A DNA stretch of 64,000 nucleotides from Allobosea sp. Leaf344 (GTDB taxonomy: Bacteria; Pseudomonadota; Alphaproteobacteria; Rhizobiales; Beijerinckiaceae), in the NCBI RefSeq assembly GCF_001426225.1, contig NZ_LMRT01000001.1, positions 723,090 to 787,089 on the forward strand, read 5' to 3'. The position numbers and the translations under genes were made by a program. This document shows, piece after piece, positions 51,691 through 60,845 of this stretch. Numbering within the stretch: the stretch's first letter is position 1; each line of letters starts with the position of its first letter. Under the pieces are notes generated by a model. The model ran no database searches, was not told the DNA's origin, and saw nothing but the letters and a program-made list of their open reading frames with translations.

Positions 51691-53013
51691 ATGTTCATGA
51701 AATCGGCCATTCTGGGTTCGATCGCGGCAATCGCCCTGTCGGCGGCCTCGCCGGCGCTGGCCCAGACCGAGATCCAATGGTGGCACGCGCTGACCGGCGC
51801 CAACAACGACGTCGTCGTCAAGCTGGCCGAGGAGTTCAACGCCTCGCAGAAGGATTACAAGGTCGTTCCCGCCTATAAGGGGTCCTATCCCGATACGCTG
51901 AACGCCGGCATCGCCGCCTTCCGCGCCGGTACCGCGCCGCATATCCTGCAGGTCTTCGAGGTCGGCACCGGCACGATGATGTCGGCCAAGGGCGCCGTGA
52001 AGCCGGTGCACGAGCTGATGAAGGAAGCCGGCGAACCTTTCGACCCCAAGGCCTATCTCCCCGCCATCACCGGCTATTACTCGACCAGCAAGGGCGACAT
52101 GCTGTCCATGCCGTTCAATTCGTCGAGCATGGTGATGTGGTACAACAAGGACGCCTTCAAGAAGGCGGGCCTCAATGCCGACGCCCCGCCCAAGACCTGG
52201 CCGGAGGTGTTCGAGGCGGCCAAGAAGCTGAAGGCGGCCGGCTTCGACAAATGCGGCTTCACCAATGCCTGGGCGACCTGGGCGAACATCGAGCAGTTCG
52301 GCGCCTGGCACAACATCCCGATCGCCACCAAGGCCAATGGCCTCGAGGGTTTCGACGCGGTGCTGAACTTCAACAGCCCGCTCTTCGTCAAGCATCTGAC
52401 CAATCTGGTCGAGCTGCAGAAGGACAAGACCTACGATTACTCCGGCCGCACCAATAATGGCGAGGGCCGCTTCACCTCGGGCGAATGCCCGATCATGCTG
52501 ACCTCCTCGGGCTTCTTCGGCAATGTCAGGGCCAATGCCAAGTTCGATTGGGGCAACGCGCCGATGCCCTATTATCCGGAGGCCGCCGGCGCCCCGCAGA
52601 ACTCGATCATCGGCGGCGCCTCGCTCTGGGTGATGGGCGGCAAGAAGGCCGAGGAATACAAGGGCGTGGCCAAGTTCTTCACCTTCATCTCGCATATCGA
52701 CCGGCAGGTGAAGCTGCACACGGAATCGGGCTATCTGCCGATCACCAAGGCCGCCTATGAGAAGGTCAAGGCGTCCGGTTTCTACAAGGACAAGCCCTAT
52801 CTCGAGACGCCGATCCTGGAGCTGACCAACAAGGAGCCGACCGAGAATTCGCGCGGCCTGCGCTTCGGCAGCCTGGTCCAGATCCGCGACATCTGGTCGG
52901 AAGAGATCGAGGCGGCGCTGAACGGGCAGAAGACCCCGAAGGCCGCGCTTGACGCGGCCGTCGAACGCGGCAACCAGATGCTGCGCCAGTTCGAGCGGAC
53001 GGCTTCGCGCTGA
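51691..53013 (+). CDS. ugpB: sn-Glycerol-3-phosphate-type ABC transporter substrate-binding protein (UgpB)
   Basis: The 440-residue periplasmic protein has a signal peptide ending near ALA/Q. The mature start TEIQWWHALTGANNDVVVKLAEEFN is typical of UgpB, as are NSSSMVMWYNKDAFKKAG and NSIIGGASLWVMGGKK. The length agrees with E. coli UgpB. GGGAG lies just before the ATG. The gene is first in ugpBAEC and follows a Pho box, the usual control of this transporter. It likely binds sn-glycerol-3-phosphate or glycerophosphodiesters, and so serves phosphate scavenging. Confidence 0.93.
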   Translation: MFMKSAILGSIAAIALSAASPALAQTEIQWWHALTGANNDVVVKLAEEFNASQKDYKVVPAYKGSYPDTLNAGIAAFRAGTAPHILQVFEVGTGTMMSAKGAVKPVHELMKEAGEPFDPKAYLPAITGYYSTSKGDMLSMPFNSSSMVMWYNKDAFKKAGLNADAPPKTWPEVFEAAKKLKAAGFDKCGFTNAWATWANIEQFGAWHNIPIATKANGLEGFDAVLNFNSPLFVKHLTNLVELQKDKTYDYSGRTNNGEGRFTSGECPIMLTSSGFFGNVRANAKFDWGNAPMPYYPEAAGAPQNSIIGGASLWVMGGKKAEEYKGVAKFFTFISHIDRQVKLHTESGYLPITKAAYEKVKASGFYKDKPYLETPILELTNKEPTENSRGLRFGSLVQIRDIWSEEIEAALNGQKTPKAALDAAVERGNQMLRQFERTASR

Positions 53014-53106
53014 CCCCAGCGCGCGGCGAGATGGCGGGCGGGCGGATAGAAGGCCTCATTCCATGCTGACCACCCCCTCCCGTCCCTCGCCGCGCAGCCC
53101 TCGCCC

Positions 53107-53988
53107 ATGATGAAGAACGCCTATTTCTCCGGGCTGACGGTGCCGCTGCTGCTGCTGTTGCCGCAGCTCGCGATCACCGTCGTGTTCTTCTACTGGCCGG
53201 CCAGCCAGGCGGTGTGGCAGAGCTTCCTGCTGCAGGACGCCTTCGGAACCTCGACGGAATTCGTCTGGTTCGAGAATTACGCCGAGCTCTTCAAGGATCC
53301 CGGCTACTTCAAGGCGCTGATCAACACCGCGATCTTCTCGACCTTCGTCTGCATCCTCTCGCTCTCGATCGCGCTGCTGTTCGCGGTGATGGCGGACCGC
53401 CAGATCCGCGGGGCCGAGATCTACAAGACCCTGCTGATCTGGCCCTATGCCGTCGCGCCCGCGGTGGCCGGCGTGCTCTGGATCTTCATGTTCGATCCGT
53501 CGCTGGGCATGCTGGCGCGCGGCCTCGCCAGCCTCGGCGTCAACTGGAACCCGCGCCTCAACGGCAATGACGCGATGCTGCTGGTGATCCTGGCCGCCAC
53601 CTGGAAGCAGATCAGCTACAACTTCCTGTTCTTCCTGGCGGGGCTGCAATCGATCCCGAAAAGCGTGATCGAGGCCGCCGTCATCGACGGGGCCCGACCC
53701 TGGCGGCGCTTCTGGACGATCGTTTTCCCACTGCTGTCGCCGACCACCTTCTTCCTGCTGGTGGTCAACATCGTCTATGTCTTCTTCGACACCTTCGGCA
53801 TCATCGACACCGTCACCGGCGGCGGCCCCTCGGGCGCCACCGAGACCCTGGTCTACAAGGTCTATTCCGACGGCAAGGGCGGCTCCAATCTCGGCGGCTC
53901 GGCGGCGCAGTCTGTGGTGCTGCTGGTGATGGTGATCGCGATGACGGCCTTCCAGTTCCGCTTCATCGAGCGCAGGGTGAGTTACTGA
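53107..53988 (+). CDS. ugpA: sn-Glycerol-3-phosphate-type ABC transporter permease (UgpA)
   Basis: The 293-residue inner-membrane protein has six helices, with the UgpA motif [22 protein letters not shown] near the start and the EAA loop [18 protein letters not shown] that contacts the ATPase. Two ATG codons are adjacent at the start. It follows ugpB after 93 bases. A heptamer-repeat island separates it from ugpE, which is unusual inside a transporter operon. Confidence 0.92.
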   Translation: MMKNAYFSGLTVPLLLLLPQLAITVVFFYWPASQAVWQSFLLQDAFGTSTEFVWFENYAELFKDPGYFKALINTAIFSTFVCILSLSIALLFAVMADRQIRGAEIYKTLLIWPYAVAPAVAGVLWIFMFDPSLGMLARGLASLGVNWNPRLNGNDAMLLVILAATWKQISYNFLFFLAGLQSIPKSVIEAAVIDGARPWRRFWTIVFPLLSPTTFFLLVVNIVYVFFDTFGIIDTVTGGGPSGATETLVYKVYSDGKGGSNLGGSAAQSVVLLVMVIAMTAFQFRFIERRVSY

Positions 53989-54030
53989 TGGCTGATCTCC
54001 CGCAGGGCGCCAGCCGCATCGCCTCATTCC

Positions 54031-54125
54031 GGGCGAATGGCGAGTGGCGAGTGGCGCATGATCGCGGGACGCGGTCTTGCGGCTCGCCCGACCCTTCGCC
54101 ACGCGCCATTCGCCATTCGCCCCCT
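54031..54125. repeat. Heptamer-repeat island B between ugpA and ugpE
   Basis: The left arm has GGCGAAT, GGCGAGT, GGCGAGT and GGCGCAT in tandem (about 54032-54059). The right arm (about 54095-54120) has the reverse complements of GGCGAAT, GGCGAAT and GGCGCGT units. About 35 bases separate the arms. The arms can pair into a long hairpin in mRNA just before ugpE. The seven-base period matches islands A and C. Confidence 0.85.
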
Positions 54126-54139
54126 GCCGGAGCCCGCTG

Positions 54140-54988
54140 ATGGTCGAGGACCGCCGCCTGGGCGATGCGATCGCCTATGTCATTCTCACCATCGGCGTGC
54201 TGATCGTCGCCTTCCCGGTCTGGCTGACCTTCGTCGCCTCGACCTGGGATGCCGCGACCATCATCAACGGGCAGCTGCCGCTCTATCCCGGCCCGAAATT
54301 CTTCGAGAACTACTATCGCATCCTGTTCATCGGCACCTCCGGCACGACGCGCGAGCCGGTGCTGAACATGATGCTGAACTCCTTCGTGATGGCGATGGCG
54401 ATCGCGCTGGGGAAGATCTTCATCTCCGTCCTCTCCGCCTATGCCATCGTCTATTACCGCTTCCCGTTCCGGATGGCGGCGTTCTGGATCATCTTCGTCA
54501 CGCTGATGCTGCCGGTGGAGGTGCGCATCTTCCCGACCTTCAAGGTGGTGTCGGATCTCGGCATGCTCGACACCTATCAGGGGCTGGCGGTGCCGCTGAT
54601 CGCCTCGGCGACGGGCACGCTGCTGTTCCGGCAGTTCTTCATGACGATCCCCGACGAATTGCTGGAGGCCTCGCGCATCGACGGCGCCGGTCCCTTCCGC
54701 TTCTTCAAGGATACGGTGATCCCGCTCTCGATCACCACCATCGCGGCGCTCTTCGTCATCCAGTTCATCTATGGCTGGAACCAGTATCTCTGGCCGCTCC
54801 TGGTGACGACGAAGGATTCGATGCAGACCATCGTCATCGCGATCAAGAAGATGATCGTCACCTCCGATGCCCTCACCGAGTGGCAGCTCGCCATGGCCAC
54901 CGCCATGCTCGCCATGCTGCCGCCCGTCCTCGTCGTCGTCCTGATGCAGCGGCTCTTCGTCAAGGGGCTGGTGGAGACGGAGAAATAA
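54140..54988 (+). CDS. ugpE: sn-Glycerol-3-phosphate-type ABC transporter permease (UgpE)
   Basis: The 282-residue membrane protein matches UgpE in length and layout: a short cytoplasmic start ([16 protein letters not shown]), then six helices, with the EAA loop [35 protein letters not shown] is a typical late motif. The start was placed at the ATG at 54140; the frame upstream is made of heptamer repeats and would add 21 artefactual residues. It is flanked on both sides by heptamer-repeat islands. Confidence 0.92.
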   Translation: MVEDRRLGDAIAYVILTIGVLIVAFPVWLTFVASTWDAATIINGQLPLYPGPKFFENYYRILFIGTSGTTREPVLNMMLNSFVMAMAIALGKIFISVLSAYAIVYYRFPFRMAAFWIIFVTLMLPVEVRIFPTFKVVSDLGMLDTYQGLAVPLIASATGTLLFRQFFMTIPDELLEASRIDGAGPFRFFKDTVIPLSITTIAALFVIQFIYGWNQYLWPLLVTTKDSMQTIVIAIKKMIVTSDALTEWQLAMATAMLAMLPPVLVVVLMQRLFVKGLVETEK

Positions 54989-54989
54989 A

Positions 54990-55086
54990 CTGCGAATGGC
55001 GAGTAGCGAATGGCGAATGGCCATTTCCGCTCGCCACTCGCCATTCGCCATTCGCCATTCGCCATTCGCTACCTATCTACTCGCCA
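54990..55086. repeat. Heptamer-repeat island C between ugpE and ugpC
   Basis: The left arm reads TGCGAAT, GGCGAGT, AGCGAAT, GGCGAAT (54991-55018). The right arm (55029-55086) has the reverse complements of GGCGAAT (three in a row), AGCGAAT and GGCGAGT (several). The arms are about 15 bases apart and complementary over more than 20 bases. The island ends about ten bases before the ugpC start. Confidence 0.87.
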
Positions 55087-55094
55087 GGAACCCC

Positions 55095-56174
55095 ATGGCC
55101 CAAGTCACCCTCACCAACGTCAAGAAGGTCTATTTCGGCGGCGTCGAGGCCGTGAAGGGCGTCTCGCTGGAGATTCCCGATGGCGGCTTCTGTGTGCTCG
55201 TCGGCCCCTCCGGCTGCGGCAAATCCACGCTGCTGCGCATGGTGGCCGGGCTGGAGACGATCACCTCCGGCGACATCTCGATCGGCTCGCGCGTGGTCAA
55301 CCAGATCGGCCCGGCCGAGCGCGACATCGCCATGGTCTTCCAGAATTACGCGCTCTATCCGCATATGAGCGTCTACGACAACATGGCCTATGGGCTGCGC
55401 AATCTCGGCACGCCCAGGGACGAGATCGACCGGCGGGTCAAGGAGGCGGCGCGCATCCTGGCGATCGAGCCGCTGCTGGACCGGCGACCCAAGCAGCTCT
55501 CCGGCGGGCAGCGCCAGCGTGTCGCCATGGGCCGCGCCATCGTGCGCAAGCCGCAGGTCTTCCTGTTCGACGAGCCACTCTCCAATCTCGACGCCAAGCT
55601 GCGTGTGCAGATGCGCGTCGAGATCAAGAAGCTGCAGCGGGCGCTCGGCGTCACCGCGCTCTACGTCACCCATGACCAGGTCGAGGCGATGACGCTGTCC
55701 GACAAGCTGGTGGTGATGAATGGCGGCCGGGTGGAGCAGATCGGCCTGCCCGCAGAGGTCTACAAGAAGCCGGCCAGCAAATTCGTGGCGACCTTCATCG
55801 GCTCCCCGCCGATGAACATTTTGGACGGCACGATCGACGGGCCCGGCATCGTCGCGCTGGGCGACGCCATCCTCGAGGTGCGCGATCTGCGTCAGGACCT
55901 GGCCGAGGGCACGGCGGTGGAGATCGGCCTGCGGCCGGAGGATATCGAGATCGCCTCGGAGGGCGCGGCCGGCACCCTGCCCTTCGACGTGGAATTCATC
56001 GAGGAGCTCGGGGCGACGCAGCTGTTCCACGGGCAGCTCGCCGGGCTGCCCTTCGTGATGCAGGCCGCGACGGATACGGTCGCCGCCCAGGCGGGCCGGC
56101 TCTGGATCACGGTCGATCCCGATCGCGTCCATGTCTTCGACAAGCAGAGCGGCGCGCGACTCGGCCGCAGCTGA
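55095..56174 (+). CDS. ugpC: sn-Glycerol-3-phosphate-type ABC transporter ATP-binding protein (UgpC)
   Basis: The 359-residue ATPase has Walker [10 protein letters not shown], the signature [19 protein letters not shown] and Walker [17 protein letters not shown]. The C-terminal MalK-type regulatory domain (from about residue 240) contains [14 protein letters not shown] and [12 protein letters not shown]. The start at 55095 was chosen because the upstream frame is heptamer-repeat sequence. It completes the UgpBAEC importer. In E. coli the UgpC C-terminal domain is a target of regulation by phosphate. Confidence 0.93.
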   Translation: MAQVTLTNVKKVYFGGVEAVKGVSLEIPDGGFCVLVGPSGCGKSTLLRMVAGLETITSGDISIGSRVVNQIGPAERDIAMVFQNYALYPHMSVYDNMAYGLRNLGTPRDEIDRRVKEAARILAIEPLLDRRPKQLSGGQRQRVAMGRAIVRKPQVFLFDEPLSNLDAKLRVQMRVEIKKLQRALGVTALYVTHDQVEAMTLSDKLVVMNGGRVEQIGLPAEVYKKPASKFVATFIGSPPMNILDGTIDGPGIVALGDAILEVRDLRQDLAEGTAVEIGLRPEDIEIASEGAAGTLPFDVEFIEELGATQLFHGQLAGLPFVMQAATDTVAAQAGRLWITVDPDRVHVFDKQSGARLGRS

Positions 56175-56181
56175 TCGTGGC

Positions 56182-57402
56182 TCAGCCGGCGGGGCGGTCG
56201 AGATAGGCGCGCATGCCGCGGGCCGCCGCCACGCCGGTCGCGAGGCAGGCCTGCAGCAGATAGCCGCCGGTCGGCGCCTCCCAATCCAGCATCTCGCCGG
56301 CGACGAAGACGCCCGGCCGCGCCTTCAGCATGAAGTCCTCGGTGATCGCCGCCGCGGTGACCCCGCCGGCGGTGGAGATCGCCCGCTCCAGCCCCTGCAT
56401 CCCGGTGAGCCGCAGCGGCGCGGCCTTGATCAGCGTGGCCAGGGCCTGCGGCTGCTGCGGCAGGGTTCCGCCCGCGGCATCGCGCAGAACGGCGATGGCG
56501 GCCGGCGACAGCCCGGCCTTGCGCAGGTGGTTGCTCAGCGTCTCGCCGCCGCGGCGCCGGCCGAGGCGCTCGGCCAGCCGCTCGGTTTCGAGACCGGGGC
56601 GCAGATCGAGCGTCACCTGCGCCTCGCCCTCCGCCGCGATCGCCTGGCGCAGCGGCGCCGACAGCGCGTAGAAGGCACCGCCCTCGATGCCGTCGCGGTC
56701 GAGCATGGCTTCGCCGCCGGCCTCCTGCTCGCGGAAGCGCAAGGTGATGCGCTTGAGCGGCGCGCCGCTATGGCGCTCGCGCAGCGCCTGCGACCAGGAG
56801 ACCGTGAAGCCGGCATTGGCGGGGCGCAGCTTCGCGATGGGCACGCCGAGGGCGGCCAGCAGCGGCACCCAGCCGCCATCCGAGCCCAGCCGCGGCCAGC
56901 TCGCCCCGCCGAGCGCCAGCAAGGTCGCGTCGGCGCGGGCGCTGGCGGAAGACCCGTCCCGCAGACGGAAGCGCAGGGCGCCGTCATCGTCCCAGCCCGT
57001 CCAGAGCCGCCCGGTCTCCAGCCGGACGCCGAGCTGGTCGAGCCGGCGCAGCCAGGCCCGCAACAGCGGCGAGGCCTTCATCGCGCGCGGAAACACCCGC
57101 CCGCTCGATCCGGTGAAGCTGTCGGCACCCAGCCCATCCGCCCAGCGCCGCAGCGCCTCCGGCGGAAAGGCCTCCAGCGCCGGGGCCAGCCAGGGAAGCG
57201 CTTCGCGATAGCGCGTGACGAAGCGCTCCAGCGGCTCGGAATGAGTGAGGTTGAGGCCGCCCCGCCCGGCGAGCAGGAATTTGCGCGCGGGCGACGGCAT
57301 CCGCTCATGGATGGTGACGCGATGGCCGGCCTCGGCCAGATGCTCGGCCGCGATCAGCCCGGCCGGGCCCGCCCCGATGATGGCGATGGCGCGTCCCGTC
57401 AC
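56182..57402 (-). CDS. BaiN-like FAD-dependent oxidoreductase (HI0933/YhiN family)
   Basis: The 406-residue flavoprotein starts with an FAD-binding motif (AIIGAGPAGLIAAEHLAEAGH). The second conserved block RKFLLAGRGGLNLTHSE, then SSGRVFP, and the C-terminal FVAGEMLDWEAPTGGYLLQACLATG define the HI0933/BaiN family, here the variant known as TIGR03862. The reaction is unknown for most members. Its start overlaps the stop of the PhoR-like kinase gene upstream, so the two are coupled. Confidence 0.87.
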   Translation of the reverse strand: MTGRAIAIIGAGPAGLIAAEHLAEAGHRVTIHERMPSPARKFLLAGRGGLNLTHSEPLERFVTRYREALPWLAPALEAFPPEALRRWADGLGADSFTGSSGRVFPRAMKASPLLRAWLRRLDQLGVRLETGRLWTGWDDDGALRFRLRDGSSASARADATLLALGGASWPRLGSDGGWVPLLAALGVPIAKLRPANAGFTVSWSQALRERHSGAPLKRITLRFREQEAGGEAMLDRDGIEGGAFYALSAPLRQAIAAEGEAQVTLDLRPGLETERLAERLGRRRGGETLSNHLRKAGLSPAAIAVLRDAAGGTLPQQPQALATLIKAAPLRLTGMQGLERAISTAGGVTAAAITEDFMLKARPGVFVAGEMLDWEAPTGGYLLQACLATGVAAARGMRAYLDRPAG

Positions 57403-58469
57403 GGCTGGTCCGGGCGCGTATCGGCGCCATAGCGCGGCAGGACGGCCTTGAAGGTCGCGCCCTCGCCCTGTTCGCTCTCGATGGTGAGCCGGCCGCGATG
57501 GCGCAGCACGATATGCTTGACGATGGCGAGGCCGAGCCCGGTGCCGCCGGCCTCGCGGCTGGCATTGGTGTCGACGCGGTAGAAGCGCTCGGTCAGCCGC
57601 GGCAGATGCTCGGGCGCGATGCCGGGCCCGTCATCGCGCACGCTGACGCTCGCCTCCGCCTCGCCATCGCGCACCTCGATCGTGACCTCGCCGCCCTTGC
57701 GGCCGTATTTGATGGCGTTCTCGACGAGATTCTCCATCAGCCGCAAGAGCTCGTCGCGATCGCCCGCCACCTGCACCGGCGCCTGCGGCGTGCGCAGCGC
57801 CAGCGCGACATCGCGCTCGCGCGCCATCAGCGTCAGGGAATCGACGATCTCGCGGCAGATATTCGACAGATCCACCGCCGTGTCCGGGGCGAGATGGGCG
57901 CGCAGCTCGATTCGCGACAGCGACAGGAGATCGTCGACCAGCCGCGCCATGCGCAGCCCCTGCTCGCGCATGATGGCGAGGAAGCGATCGCGGGCGGCGG
58001 CATCGTTGCGGGCCGGGCCCTGCAGCGTCTCGACGAAGCCGAGCAGCGAGGCCAGAGGGGTACGCAGCTCATGGCTGGCATTGGCGACGAAATCCACCCG
58101 CATCCGCTCGGTGACGCGCTGCTCGCTCAGATCCTCGAAGGTCAGCAGGACCGGCCGCCGCAGGAAGCCGGCCGCGCCTCCGGGTGCGGCGATATGGATG
58201 CGGAAGGTGCGCTCCACCGGCACGCGCTCGACGAGCTCGATCACCTGGCGCCCGCCGGCCCGGGCGACCTGCTCGATCGCCTCGATCAGATCGGGGTCGC
58301 GCATCACCAGCGCCATCGGCTGGCCGAGGCCGAGCGCCGGGATCAACGCCTTCATCGCCGGGCTGATCGCCCTCGCCTGTCCCTGGGCATCGAGAAGCAC
58401 GACGGGCGAGCCGAGCGCCTCGATCAGAGCGAGCGTGGCGGGGGAGGACGGATCGAGGGCGTCTGGCAT
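57399..58469 (-). CDS. phoR: PhoR-like sensor histidine kinase without a membrane segment
   Basis: The 356-residue kinase has a PAS-like region (about 15-115, SPVVLLDAQGQARAISPAMKAL) and then a HisKA domain with H133 in [25 protein letters not shown]. The HATPase has ENLVENAIKYG, DDGPGIAPEHLPRLTERFYRVD and [13 protein letters not shown]. This sequence around the histidine is typical of PhoR. The membrane helices of enteric PhoR are absent, as in some alphaproteobacteria, or may be lost by a start upstream (an ATG at 58526 gives 19 polar residues only). The phosphate-theme neighbours support the name, but no phoB or pst genes are present here. Confidence 0.75.
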   Translation of the reverse strand: MPDALDPSSPATLALIEALGSPVVLLDAQGQARAISPAMKALIPALGLGQPMALVMRDPDLIEAIEQVARAGGRQVIELVERVPVERTFRIHIAAPGGAAGFLRRPVLLTFEDLSEQRVTERMRVDFVANASHELRTPLASLLGFVETLQGPARNDAAARDRFLAIMREQGLRMARLVDDLLSLSRIELRAHLAPDTAVDLSNICREIVDSLTLMARERDVALALRTPQAPVQVAGDRDELLRLMENLVENAIKYGRKGGEVTIEVRDGEAEASVSVRDDGPGIAPEHLPRLTERFYRVDTNASREAGGTGLGLAIVKHIVLRHRGRLTIESEQGEGATFKAVLPRYGADTRPDQP

Positions 58470-58596
58470 GGCGGGATCGGATCCTGCCGCGCGGGGTTTC
58501 CGGCGGCCGCCCCTTGGTGAGGGCAACGCCGGCCCTCGTCAATTCCCTTGTGACGCGCAGCCGGCTAGGTTGAGGCGCGGAGGGAGCGGAGCAGAA

Positions 58597-59559
58597 ATGG
58601 CCAAGACCAAAGAACAGGGGCAGGTGCGCATCGTAAAGCGGGATGCCGGCGCGAAAGCGGCGAAAGCCGCGACGCGGACAAAGCCTGCGCGCAAAGCCGC
58701 GAAACGGGCGGAAGCGGCCGTCTTCGACATCGAAGCCGAGACCGTGCCGGCCGCCATCGCCGATGCCGCGTTCCAAAGCGGCGGCTATCCCCATGACAAG
58801 CGGATGAAGCGCAAGCGCTACGAGAAGGAGCTGGCGCCGCTGCAGATCGAACTGCAGAAGTTGCTGAAATGGGTGCGGGCGGAGGGCGAGCGCCTGGTCA
58901 TCGTCTTCGAAGGTCGCGACGGCGCCGGCAAGGGTGGGGCGATCCAGCGCTTCACCCAGCATCTCAATCCGCGCCATGCCCGGGTCGTGGCGCTGTCCAA
59001 ACCCTCCGATACCGAGGCCGGGCAATGGTATTTCCAGCGCTATGCCGCGCATATGCCGACGGCGGGCGACATCGTCTTCTTCGACCGCTCCTGGTACAAC
59101 CGCGCCGGCGTCGAGCGCGCCATGGAGTTCTGTACGCAGGAGCAGACCGACGTCTTCCTGCGCGAGGCCCCGGCCTTCGAGGGCATGCTGGCCCGCGACG
59201 GCGTGCGGATCATCAAGCTGCTGCTGACCATCGGCCGCGAGATGCAGATGACGCGGCTGCATGCGCGCTGGCACGACCCGCTGAAGCGCTGGAAATTATC
59301 GCCGATCGATTTCCAGGCGATCCCGCGCTTCGACGCCTATTCCGCCGCCTTCGAACAGATGCTGGCCCGCACCTCGACCGAATGGGCGCCCTGGACCGTG
59401 GTGCGCGCCAACGACAAGTTCCGCGCCCGGCTGAACACGATCCGGCATGTGCTGACGATGGTGCCCTATGCCGACAAGGACGAGGCGGCGATCGGCGAGA
59501 TCGACCGCGCGATCGTGCTGGACGCGCAGAGCTATCTCGACGCCGGCGGCGAGAAATAG
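58597..59559 (+). CDS. ppk2: Polyphosphate kinase 2
   Basis: The 320-residue protein has a basic Ala/Lys-rich N-terminus (to about residue 40) and a PPK2 core. Walker A is GRDGAGKGG (106-114), the second acidic motif is DRSWYNRAG (Asp163), and WKLSPIDFQAIPRF is in the lid region. PPK2 enzymes use polyphosphate to phosphorylate ADP or GDP. The type with a single domain of this length is class I. It is divergent from the PhoR-like kinase gene and ends nine bases before the convergent dnaJ stop. A ribosome site (GGAGGGAGCGGAG) precedes the ATG. Confidence 0.92.
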   Translation: MAKTKEQGQVRIVKRDAGAKAAKAATRTKPARKAAKRAEAAVFDIEAETVPAAIADAAFQSGGYPHDKRMKRKRYEKELAPLQIELQKLLKWVRAEGERLVIVFEGRDGAGKGGAIQRFTQHLNPRHARVVALSKPSDTEAGQWYFQRYAAHMPTAGDIVFFDRSWYNRAGVERAMEFCTQEQTDVFLREAPAFEGMLARDGVRIIKLLLTIGREMQMTRLHARWHDPLKRWKLSPIDFQAIPRFDAYSAAFEQMLARTSTEWAPWTVVRANDKFRARLNTIRHVLTMVPYADKDEAAIGEIDRAIVLDAQSYLDAGGEK

Positions 59560-59568
59560 CCGGCGCGG

Positions 59569-60699
59569 TCAGGCCGCGCCGAGTCCGCCCAGGAAATCCT
59601 TGACGCGGCCGAAGAAGCCCGCCGATTCCGGATGGGTGGCGCCCGAGCTCTCGCGCTCGAATTCCTGCAGCAATTCGCGCTGGCGCGGCGTCAGCTTCTG
59701 GGGCGTCTCGACCACGACCTGGATGTAGAGATCGCCGGTCTCGCGCGAGCGCAGCACGCTCATGCCCTTGCCCTTCAGCCGGAACTGCTTGCCCGTCTGG
59801 GTGCCTTCGGGGATCTTCACCCGCGCCTGTTCGCCCGTCAGCGTCGGCACCTCGATCTCGCCACCGAGCGCGGCGGAGGTCAGGCCGATCGGCACGCGAC
59901 AGAACAGATCGGCGCCGTCGCGCTGGAAGATCGCGTGCGGCTTGATCGACAGGAAGATGTAGAGATCGCCGGCCGGGCCACCGCGCAGCCCGGCTTCGCC
60001 CTCCCCGGCCAGACGGATGCGGGTGCCGTCCTCGACACCGGCGGGAATATTGACCGAAAGCGTGCGCTCGCGGGTGACGCGGCCGGCGCCGGAGCAGACC
60101 TTGCAGGGATCGTCGATGATCTCGCCGCGGCCATTGCAGGTCGGGCAGGTGCGCTCGATCGAGAAGAAGCCCTGATTGGCGCGGACGCGGCCATGGCCGC
60201 CGCAGGTCGGGCAGGGCCGCGACTTCGAGCCCGGCTTGGCGCCGGTGCCGGTGCAGGCCTCGCAGGAGACCGAGGTCGGCACGCGGATCGAGGCGTTCTT
60301 CCCGGCAAAAGCCTCTTCCAGCCCGATCTCGAGATTGTAGCGGAGATCGGCGCCGCGCTCGCGGCCATTGGCGGCGCGCGGACCGCCGCGCCCGCGGGCG
60401 TCGCCGAAGAAGGAATCGAAGATGTCCGACATGAAGTCGGAGAAATCCGGCTGGCCGCCACCGCCGCCGCCATTCTCGAAGGCCTGATGGCCGAAACGGT
60501 CATAGGCGGCGCGCTTCTGGCCGTCGCTGAGGATCTGATAGGCCTCGTTCAGCTCCTTGAACTTGGCCTCGGCCTCGAGATCGCCGGGATGGCGGTCGGG
60601 ATGGCACTGCATGGCGAGCTTGCGGAAGGCGCTCTTCAGCTCCGCATCGCCCGCCGTCTTGGAAACCCCGAGGATCTCGTAGTAATCGCGCTTGGACAT
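59569..60699 (-). CDS. dnaJ: Chaperone DnaJ
   Basis: The 376-residue protein has the J domain with HPD (33-35), a Gly/Phe-rich linker ([16 protein letters not shown]), four CxxCxGxG zinc motifs (from [12 protein letters not shown] to [10 protein letters not shown]), and two C-terminal substrate domains. It is a full-length type I J protein that delivers clients to DnaK and stimulates its ATPase. It lies 146 bases downstream of dnaK on the same strand, in the usual dnaK-dnaJ order, with two palindromes between. Confidence 0.96.
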   Translation of the reverse strand: MSKRDYYEILGVSKTAGDAELKSAFRKLAMQCHPDRHPGDLEAEAKFKELNEAYQILSDGQKRAAYDRFGHQAFENGGGGGGQPDFSDFMSDIFDSFFGDARGRGGPRAANGRERGADLRYNLEIGLEEAFAGKNASIRVPTSVSCEACTGTGAKPGSKSRPCPTCGGHGRVRANQGFFSIERTCPTCNGRGEIIDDPCKVCSGAGRVTRERTLSVNIPAGVEDGTRIRLAGEGEAGLRGGPAGDLYIFLSIKPHAIFQRDGADLFCRVPIGLTSAALGGEIEVPTLTGEQARVKIPEGTQTGKQFRLKGKGMSVLRSRETGDLYIQVVVETPQKLTPRQRELLQEFERESSGATHPESAGFFGRVKDFLGGLGAA

Positions 60700-60731
60700 C
60701 CAACCAGCCGCCCCCTCGTTTCAGCGACAAA

Positions 60732-60747
60732 GCCGGGTCACCCCGGC
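60732..60747. repeat. Short palindrome in the dnaK-dnaJ spacer
   Basis: GCCGGG and CCCGGC are separated by four bases (TCAC). It resembles the second, larger palindrome 65 bases away, as if both belong to a dispersed family of short palindromes. It could form a small hairpin in the dnaKJ mRNA. Confidence 0.45.
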
Positions 60748-60796
60748 CTTCCCGATCCGAAACGGACTTTTCCTTCACCGGCCTTCCGCGAACAGG

Positions 60797-60821
60797 ATGG
60801 CCGGGTCAAGCCCGGCCATCG
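60797..60821 (-). terminator. Perfect hairpin after dnaK
   Basis: GATGGCCGGG pairs with CCCGGCCATC around the 5-base loop TCAAG, a perfect ten-pair stem 25 bases downstream of the dnaK stop. It has no U-tract, so it may be a partial terminator or an RNA-end protector that sets the dnaK:dnaJ ratio. The sequence type (GGCCGGGTCAAGCCCGGCCA) is a common short palindrome in related genomes, to my knowledge. Confidence 0.5.
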
Positions 60822-60845
60822 CAGTCCCACGGAGGGTGAGCGCGC

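Noticed and set aside
54001-55095. N-terminal extensions of ugpE and ugpC that read through the repeat islands
   Set aside because: The extra residues (such as ATRHSPFA repeats) are only translated heptamer repeats, while the starts at 54140 and 55095 fit the family N-termini.
58530-58560. A second Pho box before ppk2 (CGTCAATTCCCTTGTGACG)
   Set aside because: The half sites are 12 bases apart and partly inverted, not 11-base direct repeats, so the match is poor.
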